DNA of 64,000 nucleotides from Branchiostoma lanceolatum (taxonomy: Eukaryota > Chordata > Leptocardii > Amphioxiformes > Branchiostomatidae): assembly GCF_035083965.1 (NCBI RefSeq), contig NC_089729.1, positions 15,736,964 to 15,800,963 on the forward strand, given 5' to 3'. How positions within the stretch are numbered: position 1 is the stretch's first letter; every line of letters starts with the position of its first letter. The translations under genes and the position numbers were made by a program. This document shows, in pieces, positions 35,501 through 58,930 of this stretch. Below the pieces are notes generated by a model, which saw only the letters and a program-made list of their open reading frames with translations, was not told the origin of the DNA and made no database searches.

Positions 35501-38500
35501 TTGCATCGTTCAGGACAACAGACTAGGTATCATCATGGAGTTCATGGCAGGAGGAAACCTTCGTGATCATCTCAGGAAGTCCGGAGCTCAGGAGAAGGAC
35601 TTCGTACTACGGTTCGCTGAACAGATCGGTCAGGCACTGGAGTACCTGCACCTAAAGGACGTCATGCACAGGGACGTCAAGCCGGAGAACGTCTTTGTAA
35701 GTCTTTCCAAAATGTGCCGAACGTATTCATGTGCTTTAACTAAGAGTGGCTCATAGTCTTTCTGCGATAGATGTACCTTTAAGACCTTAACAATAGGCAA
35801 ATGGTGGGACAATATCGTACAATGGTAATTGTGTCTTCTTCGTCCTGATTTAAGACACTATGATTAATAATGTGAATTGTTATTACAAAATGTACACGGA
35901 TGTTAGATTTCAGAGGACCACAGCATCTTCAAACTGGGCGACTTCGGTCTCGCCAGAGTGACCGAGGGCACACGGCAAACCAAGACTCTCATTGGGTCCT
36001 ACCGCTACATGGCTCCGGAAGTGATGTCATCGCGCGGCCACTACTCCAAGAAAGCAGACGTTTACAGTTACGGTACGCCAAGATGGTTTGCTTCTTTGTT
36101 ATTCGTAACTAATGTTTAGGTCACAACTGGAAAAGGGGGCCCTGCCGGGCAGTTCACGGGCTGTTTTGTTTTGCACTTTCTGGCGTAACCCCTACTTGGC
36201 CCCGTGGCCGGTGGCACCCTGTGACTATCGGGCTATTTTTGGCCATACCGGGGCCCTGGAAGTTTTTAAAACGGAGTTTAAAAAATCAACGCGGGGACCG
36301 GTAAGAAATAGGCGCCGTGAGTTACTCGCGAGAACACCGAGAGGTATCCGGCAGCCCACAGGGACACATTTTTGCCATCGGGCCCGGCCGGGACTGCACT
36401 CCTACGGGCTCCGGTGCAAATGTGACCGTAGCATTAGTTGGTGAAGGGAAACCTTTGAAAATTGTATCAACAATTGGCACCAAGTAGTTGAAGTAGCCAT
36501 TAGGGAATCCTTTTTTCTAAAAGCGCTGCTTCATTTTGCAGCTTTATGCTTGATCGAGCTCATTGGTGGAGAGATGGTCTTCAGCAACATCGCCAAACAC
36601 AAGGATGCGATGGACGAGAAGCTACGTGGTGGACTACCAGACATTCCGGTAGTAGTTTGCTGCGTTCTAACATTAACTGAAGAATGTTGATAGCACTAAT
36701 TATACGAATGTGAAAGTAACCATATTCGTTAGGTCATCAAATCTAATTGCCAGTACTTTAAAAGTCAACTGAGACATATTTCCATAGCATGTAGTATTGC
36801 AAACTTAAGATGTTCTGTATGATGTTTCTTTATGTATTTACTGGAATTTTTTTAATGAAAATAATCGTTAGGTCGCCAGATCTACGCATATTAAACACCG
36901 TATAGACACCGCTTATTTCGCCTAAATCGAGTTCATCATATAACTCACTTTGCTATTGAAAATCGAAACTTCGTTTTTCTCTCACTCAAACCAAGTCTAA
37001 GTGGTCGACATTTGATCGATCAATTTCTTGCACAACTGAACACCACAATGTATCAATCAATCAAAGTTTATTGCACAACAAATGTAACGGGTACAATGTA
37101 TGGCAAGTTCGTAAGTAGTACAAATATATGATAGTCCAATTTTTCCCTCTAAGAAAAACTGCGATGAGTATGGACCGAGGATGAAGCCAACCATTGAACG
37201 ATGTCTGAAAGCAGAAGCGCAACGACCCACTATGGCTAAGGTAAAATTTACCAACAATGGCATTGTCAATCTGAGTTCTAATTTTGTCGTCTCAATATCG
37301 CATGTCCGCAAAGTAGATTCAGCGCTTAATAGTCAAATCCTTTTCCAACCAGGTGTTGCAGATGCTGTTTGGTGCCGCACCTGTGAAGACTGACACTGGA
37401 CACCTGGAGCTTCTTTGCCTAGGCACAGGAGATGCCGCAACTGGTAAGTCTTTGAAACTATCTGTCGAAAACTTCTTACGTGATATGTCTTCCATACATT
37501 GCTTAACAGACCACAGTAGAAAAGGTCACTCATAGTCTGCACATAAACCTTACGATGCTGTTTTTTTACTTAATTTTTTTTCTTCATTTTCTATGTTTCA
37601 GCCGCATTTGAGGGAAACCCTAGTTCTTCGGCGATGGTCATGTTCAACGGTTCTCCGGTTATTCTGATAAATGCCGGACTGGGAGTTCTCCGTTCATGCC
37701 AGGAGCTTGCAGGTGGGATTGTTTTATCAATATGTCTCTATTATCTGATAATCACATCATATCATATAGGAACTCATATCATACTTCATTCTAACACATT
37801 ATGAAAGACAACCCAGTTATCTTCAACTTATGTAAATTATGCCAATGAACAGATACTGCTAAAGCTCCCGTCACAAATAAGAAATTCAGCTCGGAGAGCT
37901 TCAAATGTGCATTTTCGGCCGAAGTACGGCCGACGTCCTGTCGATTACGCGGGCTTCGGGCGATTTTTAGAAATCAAGGTTGATCCAAATATTGGCCTTT
38001 TACCAGGTTAGTCGATTCTGACATCGTCCATGTCCAAGAGATGGTACCATCTCATGAGGATTTTTAGTTTTTAGTGTTCGACGGAAGTCGCCCGAGATTT
38101 TCATTGGAAAATACGGTCGCAACGCTCGGGCGATTTTGAACTTCGGCGAGCTCGGGCGATTTAGAAATTCGGCCGACGCTCGCACGAATTGTGACGCCGG
38201 CTTAACCGACTGAATGAATAGTACATGACAAATATGACACTGAAAACCTAATATCTTCTACAGGGCAGCTGCCAGATCTGGTCTTCGTATCCTCGCGCCA
38301 TTCTGACCACGCCGCTGAGCTGTCAACACTGGTGACTCGAAAGCTTCTTCGGCGAGGAAAACAACAAGGAAAGGATACTAACCTGACGATCATCTGCCAG
38401 GACAACGCCCAAACTGCCCTGCAGCGGCGATGCGAGGACGACTATATAGTCGATACGGTATACACACCTTCCTTTCACAAAGTCATCTTTATGATCATCG

Positions 38501-39841
38501 TTATCATTTGAACTATCATCAATGAACAGCCGACTGCATAATAACCTGTGAATGAGTAGTTTTCTTTATTTTCCAGGGAGAACGGGTCACGTGGATTTCC
38601 TGTGAACCAGACAAAATGTACAAGGTCAACACTTTAGCGGGAAGACTGGGGGTTCAAATGTTTCCAAGTTCATCCAAGACGACAGGTTAGTACCTTAACG
38701 TTCCAACTAACAGCGCATGCCACACATTCTTTATACAATACACCGAAAAGGACACATTATTAGTCAAATGTCGTATTTTTATGATAAAGATTGTACTACT
38801 GGTACATGGTGCTATGATTAGGACGCAGCAAAGGCAGTGTCTTATAGCTTACTACACTCATGATACTGGCACATAATTTCTAACTTCGTTGTAGCTTGTA
38901 GGGATCAACTTTAACATTTTATTTTATACTTGCCAAAGGTTTTGTACTTTGCAACAATGAACACCCCGTACTGCGCTACCTGGTGTACAAGGGAACAGAA
39001 CAAGGTGGTACTTATGACACGGACCGTGACGTGGTGACCGTAGTGGAGGCAGACAACGCATTGACTGACATTGGACAGGTGAGTTCAACTGAAATACCGA
39101 TGCAAGTATTTGTCTTCCATATGCGCTCCAACCAAATTCAAATTCCCTATTTTTCAGTCAGAATAATTAATGTACAATGTTTTTCAAAAAGCCTTTGTCA
39201 CTAAAAGCATTACCAATATTCCCGGGTCGGCCGCCCGTATAGATATCTAATAGTGACTCTCGAAGCAGCTTAGCTCACTGAAGAGCTTTTCTTTCGCTGG
39301 TCGTGACATAAAAAGACTGTATTTATAGGTTCATTGTGCGGGGAAATTCCCTTGACAGCCTTTTTTCGACAAGCACAATGAACGATGGTCCAGAGTCAGG
39401 GGCACTAACCACTGGACTACGCACGCTGCCCAATGAGTGACCACTGTTTCATCTGTCGTGTAGGTGACCATGGGCGATAAAGTGTACATGATAGGACCCT
39501 GTGCAAAGACAGAGAAGGTGGAAGAACAAGCACCAAACCTCCGCTTCCTCGAGCGTGGTGAAACCGTGTCGCTATCGGCCTCCACTGCTGATCGTGGCAG
39601 CGTCACTATCGGCAGTGATCTTGCACCAATCGCAGAGAACGACTCAAGCGACATTGAACAATATCCCAAGGTCGTTACGGTCGTTGGAGAGTGCCCAGCG
39701 GAGGGATATGGTCCAGAGGAAAGTGGCACTACCGGGAATCTGCTCACCACGACTGGGTCAGAAGAAAAGAGCTGCACGGACAACCACGAAGACCTAACTG
39801 ACGATGTGTACCCGAGTGTCCGAGACGCCGTATCATCCTAA
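29520..39841 (+). CDS. SIR2-like / protein kinase / metallo-beta-lactamase-like fusion protein (complete, 21 exons)
   Basis: Exons: 29520-29663, 29817-30020, 30155-30244, 31183-31359, 31813-31959, 32591-32747, 33196-33266, 33562-33811, 34115-34350, 34787-34873, 34983-35113, 35465-35696, 35907-36072, 36542-36648, 37154-37240, 37353-37443, 37602-37712, 38264-38457, 38577-38685, 38939-39078 and 39464-39841; 3309 nt, 1102 aa, all phases consistent. Residues 1-255 resemble SIR2-like (FAM118-type) domains: LVLFVG, ILTTNQD (87-91), KLYGD (134-138), VLFLGC (181-186). Residues 307-521 match nothing I know. Kinase 522-762: GSGSFSTV loop, VAVK (K543), alphaC E560, HRDVKPEN (633-640), DFG (D654), APE, so probably active Ser/Thr kinase. 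Residues about 780-980 resemble the RNase Z-type MBL fold: LGTGD, LINAGLG, SSRHSDH. The acidic tail has no membrane segment. Divergent from the P450. Function unknown. Confidence 0.88.
30581..30966. mobile_element. hAT-like MITE in SIR2-kinase intron 3
   Basis: Nearly perfect ~100-bp terminal inverted repeats start CACCCTCCTGAAAGCAGAGC and end in the reverse complement. An 8-bp direct repeat GAAATCCA flanks the element (30573-30580 and 30967-30974). The 8-bp target duplication and ends beginning with CA are characteristic of hAT-mobilised non-autonomous elements. The interior (~190 bp) has no ORF. Confidence 0.85.
32180..32590 (+). repeat. 30-bp minisatellite abutting exon 6 of the SIR2-kinase gene
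   Basis: About 13 copies of a 30-bp unit (GTGTATGAGAAGTCCTATCT followed by TGTCACACAG), open as YEKSYLVTQV repeats in the same frame as exon 6. The last unit (AAGTCCTATCTCGGTACTCAG) supplies the exon's 3' splice site. Every unit contains CAG followed by GTGTAT, resembling both an acceptor and a donor. I treat it as intronic because exons 5 and 6 join in phase without it. Confidence 0.85.
32774..33045. mobile_element. Long GC-rich foldback element in SIR2-kinase intron 6
   Basis: Two ~125-bp arms (CCCTGGGAAACCAGACACCG ... CTGTAAACCCAAGCTCC and its reverse complement) are almost perfect, around a ~15-nt loop near 32900-32914. TA flanks both ends (32772-32773, 33046-33047). There is no ORF of its own. 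The DNA could extrude as a cruciform, and the transcript would form a very stable hairpin. Confidence 0.85.
36130..36437. repeat. Dispersed repeat family A, copy 2 (SIR2-kinase intron 13)
   Basis: Collinear with 2146-2435 from GGGGCCCTGCCGGGCAGTTC to ATGTGACCGTAGCATTA. It contains an extra ~40-bp GC-rich block (TTTGCCATCGGGCCCGGCCG and following) missing from copy 1. Confidence 0.75.
37855..38205. repeat. Probable degenerate inverted-repeat element in SIR2-kinase intron 17
   Basis: Ends TAAAGCTCCCGTCACAAAT and ATTGTGACGCCGGCTTA are imperfect inverted repeats. The interior repeats GGGCGATTTT and CGGCCGAC motifs on both strands. It fits an old MITE, but the boundaries are uncertain. Confidence 0.4.
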
Positions 39842-40668
39842 GAAATGCTTCTAAAGACTGTGGTCTTTTCAGACGTATTTGGTATTATGATAGTGTAGAT
39901 ACGTGAGTACAAACGGATTTGAAGGATGTCTTCATTGTCTTTATAAATGACATGCTATCAAATGATAGAGCATGTACGCGTGGTTATCAAAATTCCTAGT
40001 ATTCTCTGCCATTCCTAATGGAAGCATGCCGTTGGTCATAATTATATCTTTAAGCATATTTCAGACGTTAACACGCTTGTGGTATGTACTTCATATTTGC
40101 ATATGATGTTACTATTGGTTTCTCTCCTAGGGCAAAAATTTTTAAGAGAGAAAACTGGTTTTGAATAACGTCGACGTCTGACCGTTTACAAGGACAATGA
40201 CAATGCACTTTATTGCATATTCATGCCTAACATGGGCTAAACGCAATAGCTAACATGAAGTAAATGAAAATAAAAATTATGCTATATTCCATATAAATCT
40301 ACTTGAGTCTCTTCTTTCTTCTTGAAACATTTGTACACCAATTCACATAGTTTTTCAATCATATCGTAGTTTCTAGAAGACATAAAACATGTGAATAACT
40401 CGTTATTTGTAAGATGCACATATTTCTTGTCTAGTTGTATGGAACCTACAGGGGGTCTGCGCATGTATGAGTATAGTGAGCATTCTAAAATAAAATGTAT
40501 TTCATCTTCTATACAATCTATCCATACAAAATCTATACAATCTATCTATACATTCTGTAGGCCAAAATACACCCTCCCCAACTTGTTGACCTAAAAATTG
40601 ATGTGAACTTGCAGTAGGATCGTTTCACTGTACCTGTAGCACATTCGATCATTTAACAAAAGCTACAT
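39842..40668. other. Intergenic between convergent SIR2-kinase and Grx-DEP-DUF547 genes
   Basis: Contains a 3' flank segment (about 39865-40170) that is duplicated at 54300-54590. Sequence near 40268 (AATAAA within AAAATAAAAA) could serve as a polyadenylation signal for the plus-strand gene. No gene was seen. Confidence 0.6.
39865..40170. repeat. Duplicated segment C, copy 1 (immediately 3' of the SIR2-kinase stop)
   Basis: Shares collinear blocks with 54300-54590: TATGATAGTGTAGAT, TAGCATGTAC..GTGGTTATC, TATTCTCTG(C/T)CATTCCTAAT, GTCGTTGGTCATAAT-type, AGACGTTAA and TGGTTTTGAATAA. Both copies run in the same direction. Confidence 0.75.
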
Positions 40669-52362
<11,694 letters not shown>

Positions 52363-54965
52363 TGCCACAACTTCTCAACACAACCTCCGAAGACAGGATG
52401 ACTTATGCTACAACGCTGTGACAGCAACAGGCTAGCATCTAATGTGTTTAAAGACCATTTTCTGTCTAAATGACGACTGATTTCTAGCAGCGCTCCAGCA
52501 TAAGTCATTAAAGTTGTTAGAGGACAAGGCTCTAATGGGTGGCGACGGCGACCACAGTGCTTGGCTCCTCAAATTTACCATAAACAAACATTTACATATT
52601 TCATTGAGGGCCTACTCCACTAAGCATTAGGTAAGGTGGGGAATGCCTCCATGTACCAAGCATCATTCGTTCACAATACAATTGACATAGTTTACATGAA
52701 CAAAAAATTTTAAGAAGGTACAGGCCATGATATTTACTGTGATAACATTTTCAAAAGTATATTGGTTTCTGTCGATGACATAAATTGTGTTTGAAAATGG
52801 AGTCGTCTGGAACGACATGTACAGAATCAATACCATAAGGCAGACGCTATTATCATCAGCAGTGTGTACCTTACAAAGCCTAACGGCCATGTCAATATTG
52901 ATAGGTTAGATTAGTCATCATAGCATGATCAGATGTTGTCCTTAGTAAGGGGCAACTCTTCGTTTCTTCATTGGTATACCCACCTTCACCATTGAAGGCA
53001 ACCAAAGCAATATTAGGGCCCAAAAAATGGAAATAGACAAAATGCTGAAATCTTTGTAGTAATGTCATTTACTAACAAAGTTTAGCCCATTTGCTTCATA
53101 CCCTGAGCATTTTAAATCCCCGCAAAATCGTGCCGTACGATGATCCCCTTAATTTCGCGAGCCTACAAAAGCTTGGGCCACGATGTTCAGTGAGTTCTCA
53201 CATCACAACAATGTCGCCTTTTTGCATCATGGACGTTGCGATAGTGTTGTTTGAACTAATCATCTATAGAAATGACTAAAGAAAATTGACCGCTGATAAT
53301 TTCTTCACTCTGCAAATGCCTACCAACATACCAAAAATCATAAAGATTCATCCACGACTTTTCGAGTCATGTTGTTCACACACAGCCATATCCCCGAAAA
53401 TATATCGCCGATAACTCAAGGTATTGTCGACTTTACCAAGAACTTATTTATTGCTATAAAAAGATTTCAGATGACCAATAAAATGATTCGGTGGTGACCA
53501 ACTTTGCAACAACAACGCAAGATGATACAAAAGAAAATGCCTAGCTTTTTTTGCAGAATGCAAGCAATAGAATATTTTCTTACACAACGTTATGCGGAAC
53601 CTTTCGGGCGTCTACCGGCATGTGAAAGATGAATGCGGGTAATCACCCTGGTCCTTCACGTGACGTCCTTCATCATTACTTAAGAAACCACGAAGGTCCC
53701 TCACCAGATTTTAGTATAAAGAAGGAAAGTTCAATTTGGCACTTAAAGAAGGACAGGGGGCAATTTGAAGACCTGGTAGAAGAGTAGCATAGAATGTGTA
53801 TTTAAGTATGGTGTGGCAGTACAAAGGCGCCCTCTACCGACAGGGCGGGCGGCTTCTACCTTTCCCACTAGCTCGATCAGTTAAAGCGCCATTTTCAAGT
53901 GCGCCGAACGTTGCCACGCCGATCTGAAGGTCGGCTCCAGTAGAAGAAGCTTAGAGCAACTATAAACACGGAAAGAAAAGAAGGCAGCCGACACAGCAAT
54001 TACCAAAACGAACTGACACGAACTATATACCAGATTTCAGTCCATTAAGTGTTTTGTATCATGTATGTGTAATGATATATGCTTATAGATTTATTAGAGC
54101 AAATAAACCTTTTACGGAATAAATGGCACCTTTTGGAGACTAATGGGGATCTATATGCGACTAATGGTTCCAAATAGGGGGCCAATATTGGAAACTATTT
54201 TGAAACTAGTTCGCGTCCATTCGCAACTTGCAACTGTCAAAAAAATCGCTACGTGACGGAAAAAAACTCTATTTAAGATAGTAGTCTTAAAAAATCCATT
54301 TGAAGACTTTTTTAGGCGTACTTGCACTTATGATAGTGTAGATTTTACAGGATTTAATAAAACATAACATGCTACCAGATGAATAGCATGTACATGTGGT
54401 TATCTAAATTCATAATATTCTCTGTCATTCCTAATTGAACATGTCGTTGGTCATAATTTGTATGCACATTCTAGACGTTAAAACACTTGTTTCTTGTACT
54501 TCTTATTTGCTAGTAATATTGTAATGGTACCATCGGTTTTTCACAAATGGTCACAAATGATTAAGAGACCAAATTGGTTTTGAATAAGACAGGTTGAATT
54601 CTATTTGCAAATCCATTTAAGGGAGCAGCATTTATTCATGATTCTGATACTTCTGTCATATTTCTGTTACTTGGAGTGGTGTAATAAGATGGCATCTTCG
54701 TCGAGCTCAGCTGCAGGTTTCCCACGCAAAAAAACATTGTTTTCACTAAGATCATTAACAAACATGATGTGAACTAAGTTAAACATAGAAAATGCTAAGC
54801 TATCAGTACATTCCTTAAAGGTAAGATCAGTGATATTCACTTTGAAAAATTCGAAACTATAAAGCATATACATCTAAGTAATTAACTGTACTGAATCGGT
54901 TTTCAGAAACACATTTTAGAATTATTTGCACATCGTTACAGTATGCTCCAATAGCACTTTAACTG
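52363..54965. other. Intergenic between the Grx-DEP-DUF547 and SMPDL3-like genes
   Basis: The 5' flank of the glutaredoxin-containing gene includes a small inverted repeat (ATGACTTATGCT at about 52399 against AGCATAAGTCAT at about 52497). Further on lies the duplicated segment C copy 2 (54300-54590). TTTATT at about 54630 could be the minus-strand polyadenylation signal of the SMPDL3-like gene. No other gene was seen. Confidence 0.55.
54300..54590. repeat. Duplicated segment C, copy 2
   Basis: Direct-orientation homologue of 39865-40170 (see that copy for shared blocks). No remnant of the SIR2-kinase coding sequence was recognised upstream of it. Confidence 0.75.
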
Positions 54966-57900
54966 TCAGGCAGCAAGGCCAAAAGCTGCCACGACAAAAG
55001 GAAAGAATATTTCGAAGCTGAGAAGCGTAGAAACATGAGCAGTTTTCGCACCACTTGTAGCTGCGTTGATACAGTCCTGATACTTGTCATAGTCGACTTC
55101 CTTGATGGCACACAGTTGGGCCACCTTACAGCTCTCATCACATGTAGACTGGTCGTGGCTGACCGAGTTGTAGAGATAGTACTTCTCGAAGTTGTCGGAT
55201 GACGTGTTGCTGAAGCTGTCAAGGAGGTCCTGAAGTGATGCCGGCGAAGCGTCGGGAAGATTGAAGGTTTCCCTGAGGCTGTACTCGCGTTCCCATAACG
55301 GGGAACCCTGCATGTTAGCTAGAGCCAGGTTGGAGTAGTACTGGCTTACATCCTTGTGAGAGAGGGATAAAACATGTTACTCAGTTGCAAAGTATTTCAA
55401 ATCTGATTAAAAAAATAGCACTTATGAGTAAAGAGTATGCTAGCGGAACACCACTACCAGTGGAACAGTCCCATGCTGCAGTGTTTACACAACTGTGTGG
55501 CCCAAGGGCCATAGAAAAGGAGATTGGCACCGCCCTATGCACTAAGTGATGTAGGTAGGATTTTAAATTTTAAAGTATTTCGCTGAAAACAAACCGTATG
55601 ATCATGACTATTTCACTCTAAAATTGTAAAAGCCTTCTACATTTGCATGATTAAATCGACATATCGACATGATTCCATGAAGACTTAACCTCCTAACATG
55701 ATGCAATAATGAACGCATCAGAAATTAGTTTTCAATGAAGCAATAAAATGAGTTGTCCAGTCATACTAACCGTCAGATCTCCTGTGTTCTTGTCGTAACT
55801 GACCAGTCTGATTCCGGGGTTGTTCGCTCCTACTCCGGCCAGCGTGGTTGACCACGGGGTCACGGCTGGGGCCAGCAACATAGAGTTTACGGCCTTATCT
55901 GGACAAACAAACAGAAACAAATGTTTACAACCGTTCATTTCTACAAAACACAATTTCCAATTTAAAGGTACTCTATTTAAGATTTTGGCACTATAATTTA
56001 GACTATTTTCACTAAAAAACAAAAGCTTCATGTGAATAACATGTAAGACCAATTTTTAGCATATTTGCATCATTACTTCGTATTTGTGGTGTTAATCTAT
56101 AGTTCAAAAACAATCTGCAAAAAGTCCGCTGAGTTTAGTTCTGAAGCCATCTCAAAATAGACTCTTCTTCTGTAAACAACAACATACTGTATACTTCTGG
56201 TAGGTCCCCCACGGTGGACTAATTCATCAGTTTTCTGGCTCGCAAGTTTTCTTCACACAATATAATCTGCATAGCATTAGGAAACACTACACGTAACACG
56301 ATATCAAAGGGTGTATTTTGAATGGGCCTAAACCATAGCAACAGGATGTACATCGAAGCTAGCTGTAAGGTTATCGTCCTCTCACCTTCATCGTCATAGA
56401 AAAGTTTGAAGCTGTCACAGTGTTGATGGGCAAAGAACTGGCCCTTGATGACGTCAGCATATCTGGCGATGATCTGCAGGTAGCGCCTGTTGTATTCTGG
56501 GTAGAACCAACTCTTGCCCTGGTATCGTTCGAAAAACCCTGGCGGCACGTGACCAATCAGGAACACCTACAGAACAAAAACTTTTTGTAAACATCTTTTT
56601 GGCCACGCCTAAGGGGTGGGGTAGGGTCTATAGTGTTTTATTTGTTTGAGATCGTAACTATCCGTATGTATGGTCACAGCTAGCAGAAGATTTAAGTATT
56701 TGCTTTTTTTTCTGCACAGGAAAGGGACCAGTTGGACAATCTGTTACAGTACTAGTTGTTTGTTTCTCACTTTTTTGTTCTACATCGTATGTGTCAAATT
56801 CAATATGAGTAGATAGGATGAAGGAAATAAATTAACCTTCTCATTGTCCGTTTGTGCCTGTTGTAAAACTCCTTCTAGCCAGGAAAACTGCCCCGCTGGG
56901 TCCGTATTGCCATCAGTAGGCGTAGTCACTTTGTCGTTAGTGTAGTAGTACACGGTGTTTAGCCCAACGAGCCTGAGACCGGGGCTAATCTGCATCGTGT
57001 AGTAAGCACCTGTAGGGGTGAGGACAAAACCATTTTATTGTTTTTAGAGGTCAAGTTGACTTCCATCCATATCTCACCATATGCTAGTAAACACATAACC
57101 TCATTGGCTGAGGCAACAAAAGAGTTTATATGTATATTTATGCATACCGTTAACGAAGGTGTTCATTACGTCAGATGACAGCCAGTTTGGCTGATTCCAC
57201 ATGTTCCAGGTGGCGTTGTAAACCGTGTTGGGTGTAGGGGGCATCTGGTGCTTCGGGTGGTAGTCATGGTTACCGAGTACGGGGTACACCTGGGAGAAAC
57301 GCCATCGGAAAGATGGTGTTAGTTTCACGACGCCATGTCGGTGTAACGACGTCATTTTGGCGGAACGGCGCCATGTTGGTGTAGCGGTGCCATGTTGATG
57401 GAACGCCACCATGTTGGTGGAACGGTGCCATGTTGGTATAACCTCAAGTCGAAGATCGCACAGATAATGATAAAATGAATGATTTATACTCTGAGATATA
57501 CAGCATGAGGCAAAAAGCATGCATGTTTAGGTAGAGGAAATCAGATATTTTGACCATTAAAAATCACATGAGCCAAAACGACTTCGCAGGTATCTTTAAT
57601 CCATCAACAAGGTAAACGCTAGATTACGTCATAGCAACGTGAAAGAAAGCATACCAAGCATTGTTGGACTGATAGTGAGAGATGGCTATGTAAGTAAACA
57701 GAGGGTAACCTAGGCAGTCCTACCTGTGTGTTTGGGAAGACTGATCGAAGAAGATCCGTCAGGTTTCCTATAATGGCCAGCACCACGTCTGTGTTCATCT
57801 TGTCGTTATAAATATGGGGAGTGTCGTCTCTACAAAATAACGAAAATATGATAAAATGCAGTGCAAATTCCGCAGAATAGTGAAAACGATAGACGAGTTT

Positions 57901-58930
57901 TAAGAAGCAGGCAAGAACAAAAGTTATGATGCATAGTTTCAATGAACGTACCCTGTCCAGATGATAAAGTCAGGGTTGGGTTCAATGACCTTCATGGCGT
58001 ACACAGAGTTGTTGATAAGTCGCCAGGGGGCGTCACAGAGATAGTCTCCCCAGTTTCCGGGATCGTTGGGTGTGGGCTGGCCAGCTGTCTGTGAGTCGCA
58101 GATTTTCCCGCTCTCCGCGCCGTTCAGGTAGGTGAAGTCATAGTGGAAGTCTGTCACGTGCCAAAAGACACCTGTGACGAGAGTTGGGACAAATGGGTTA
58201 TTTATAGACATTTCGACTGATCCAATTGCATGCTGGGAGACGCGAGGCAGTATGGGTAGCGAAGCCGAAAAAACAACATCATTACCATGACAACACGTAT
58301 GTAGTGCATGCGTATTGGGTCTATGTCGCATGCCTCCTCTTGTGCTAACGTTACCCATAGTGCCTCGTGTATCCCAGCATGCAACGTCTAATCTCATCCT
58401 AGAAATATTTCAAAATTGAATCTTGAAAATTATCGGTCATATTTTTACATACACTGTATCATGAGGCACTTTTGTCTGACACTTGGTATAATGCAAACCC
58501 AGTATATCATTAATGTTCTATCCCTACAAACACCCTACCTATGACCTCATTGAGTTCAAAGGGGGTTCCCCGTGCGTTCGTGTGCCGTATACACCACCTT
58601 TCTACTTTAACCCTCCCCAATACCCCTCATATCTGCAGTTACGTAGATAGAAGTCTTAACGATAAGTTAATGAGCATAGTAGGTATTTGGGTAATACTAT
58701 TTGATTGATAAAATTTGACCCACGGCCGCACTGCATATCAAACACTATATCTATAACATTCCGTCTTAACTCATACAGAGCCCCGTTTCAGTACTAGTGC
58801 AGTAAACAGCTATCCGTTTGGACAAGTTTCAAGACAGAAAGGATAAATAACGACTGTACAAACCGTCTGCGCTACAGCGTGTAGCTAGAGCACACAACAG
58901 AAGAGTTGTAAAGACCGCAAAACTCCCCAT
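54966..58930 (-). CDS. SMPDL3-like acid sphingomyelinase-like phosphodiesterase (complete, 8 exons)
   Basis: Exons (transcript order): 58864-58930, 57952-58171, 57724-57829, 57148-57289, 56837-57009, 56386-56566, 55771-55898 and 54966-55352; 1404 nt, 467 aa, phases consistent. Exon 1 is a signal peptide (MGSFAVFTTLLLCALATRCSA). Calcineurin-type metal ligands are D30-x-H32 (VTDFHYD), D97/98 (WTGDDTPH), GNHD (137-140), GHVPPG (241-246) and H283-x-H285. Conserved cysteines follow in the C-terminal part (CDESCKVAQLC). The end (LLSFEIFFPFVVAAFGLAA) is hydrophobic, like the GPI signal of SMPDL3B. SMPDL3 enzymes cleave phosphodiester or phosphoanhydride bonds (nucleotides, cyclic dinucleotides, lipids) outside the cell or in lysosomes. 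The last metal motif reads AHQH rather than the usual GHxH. Activity cannot be judged beyond motif presence. Confidence 0.92.
57327..57442. repeat. Minisatellite, ~18-bp unit (CGCCATGTTGGTGTAACG)
   Basis: About six imperfect copies centred on GCCATGTTGGTG lie in the intron between exons 3 and 4 of the SMPDL3-like gene. Confidence 0.8.
58226..58384. mobile_element. Small foldback MITE in SMPDL3-like intron 1
   Basis: TTGCATGCTGGGAGACGCGA ... ATGGGTAGCG pairs with CGTTACCCATAGTGCCTCGT ... CCCAGCATGCAA (about 36 bp, few mismatches). There is no ORF. Confidence 0.75.
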
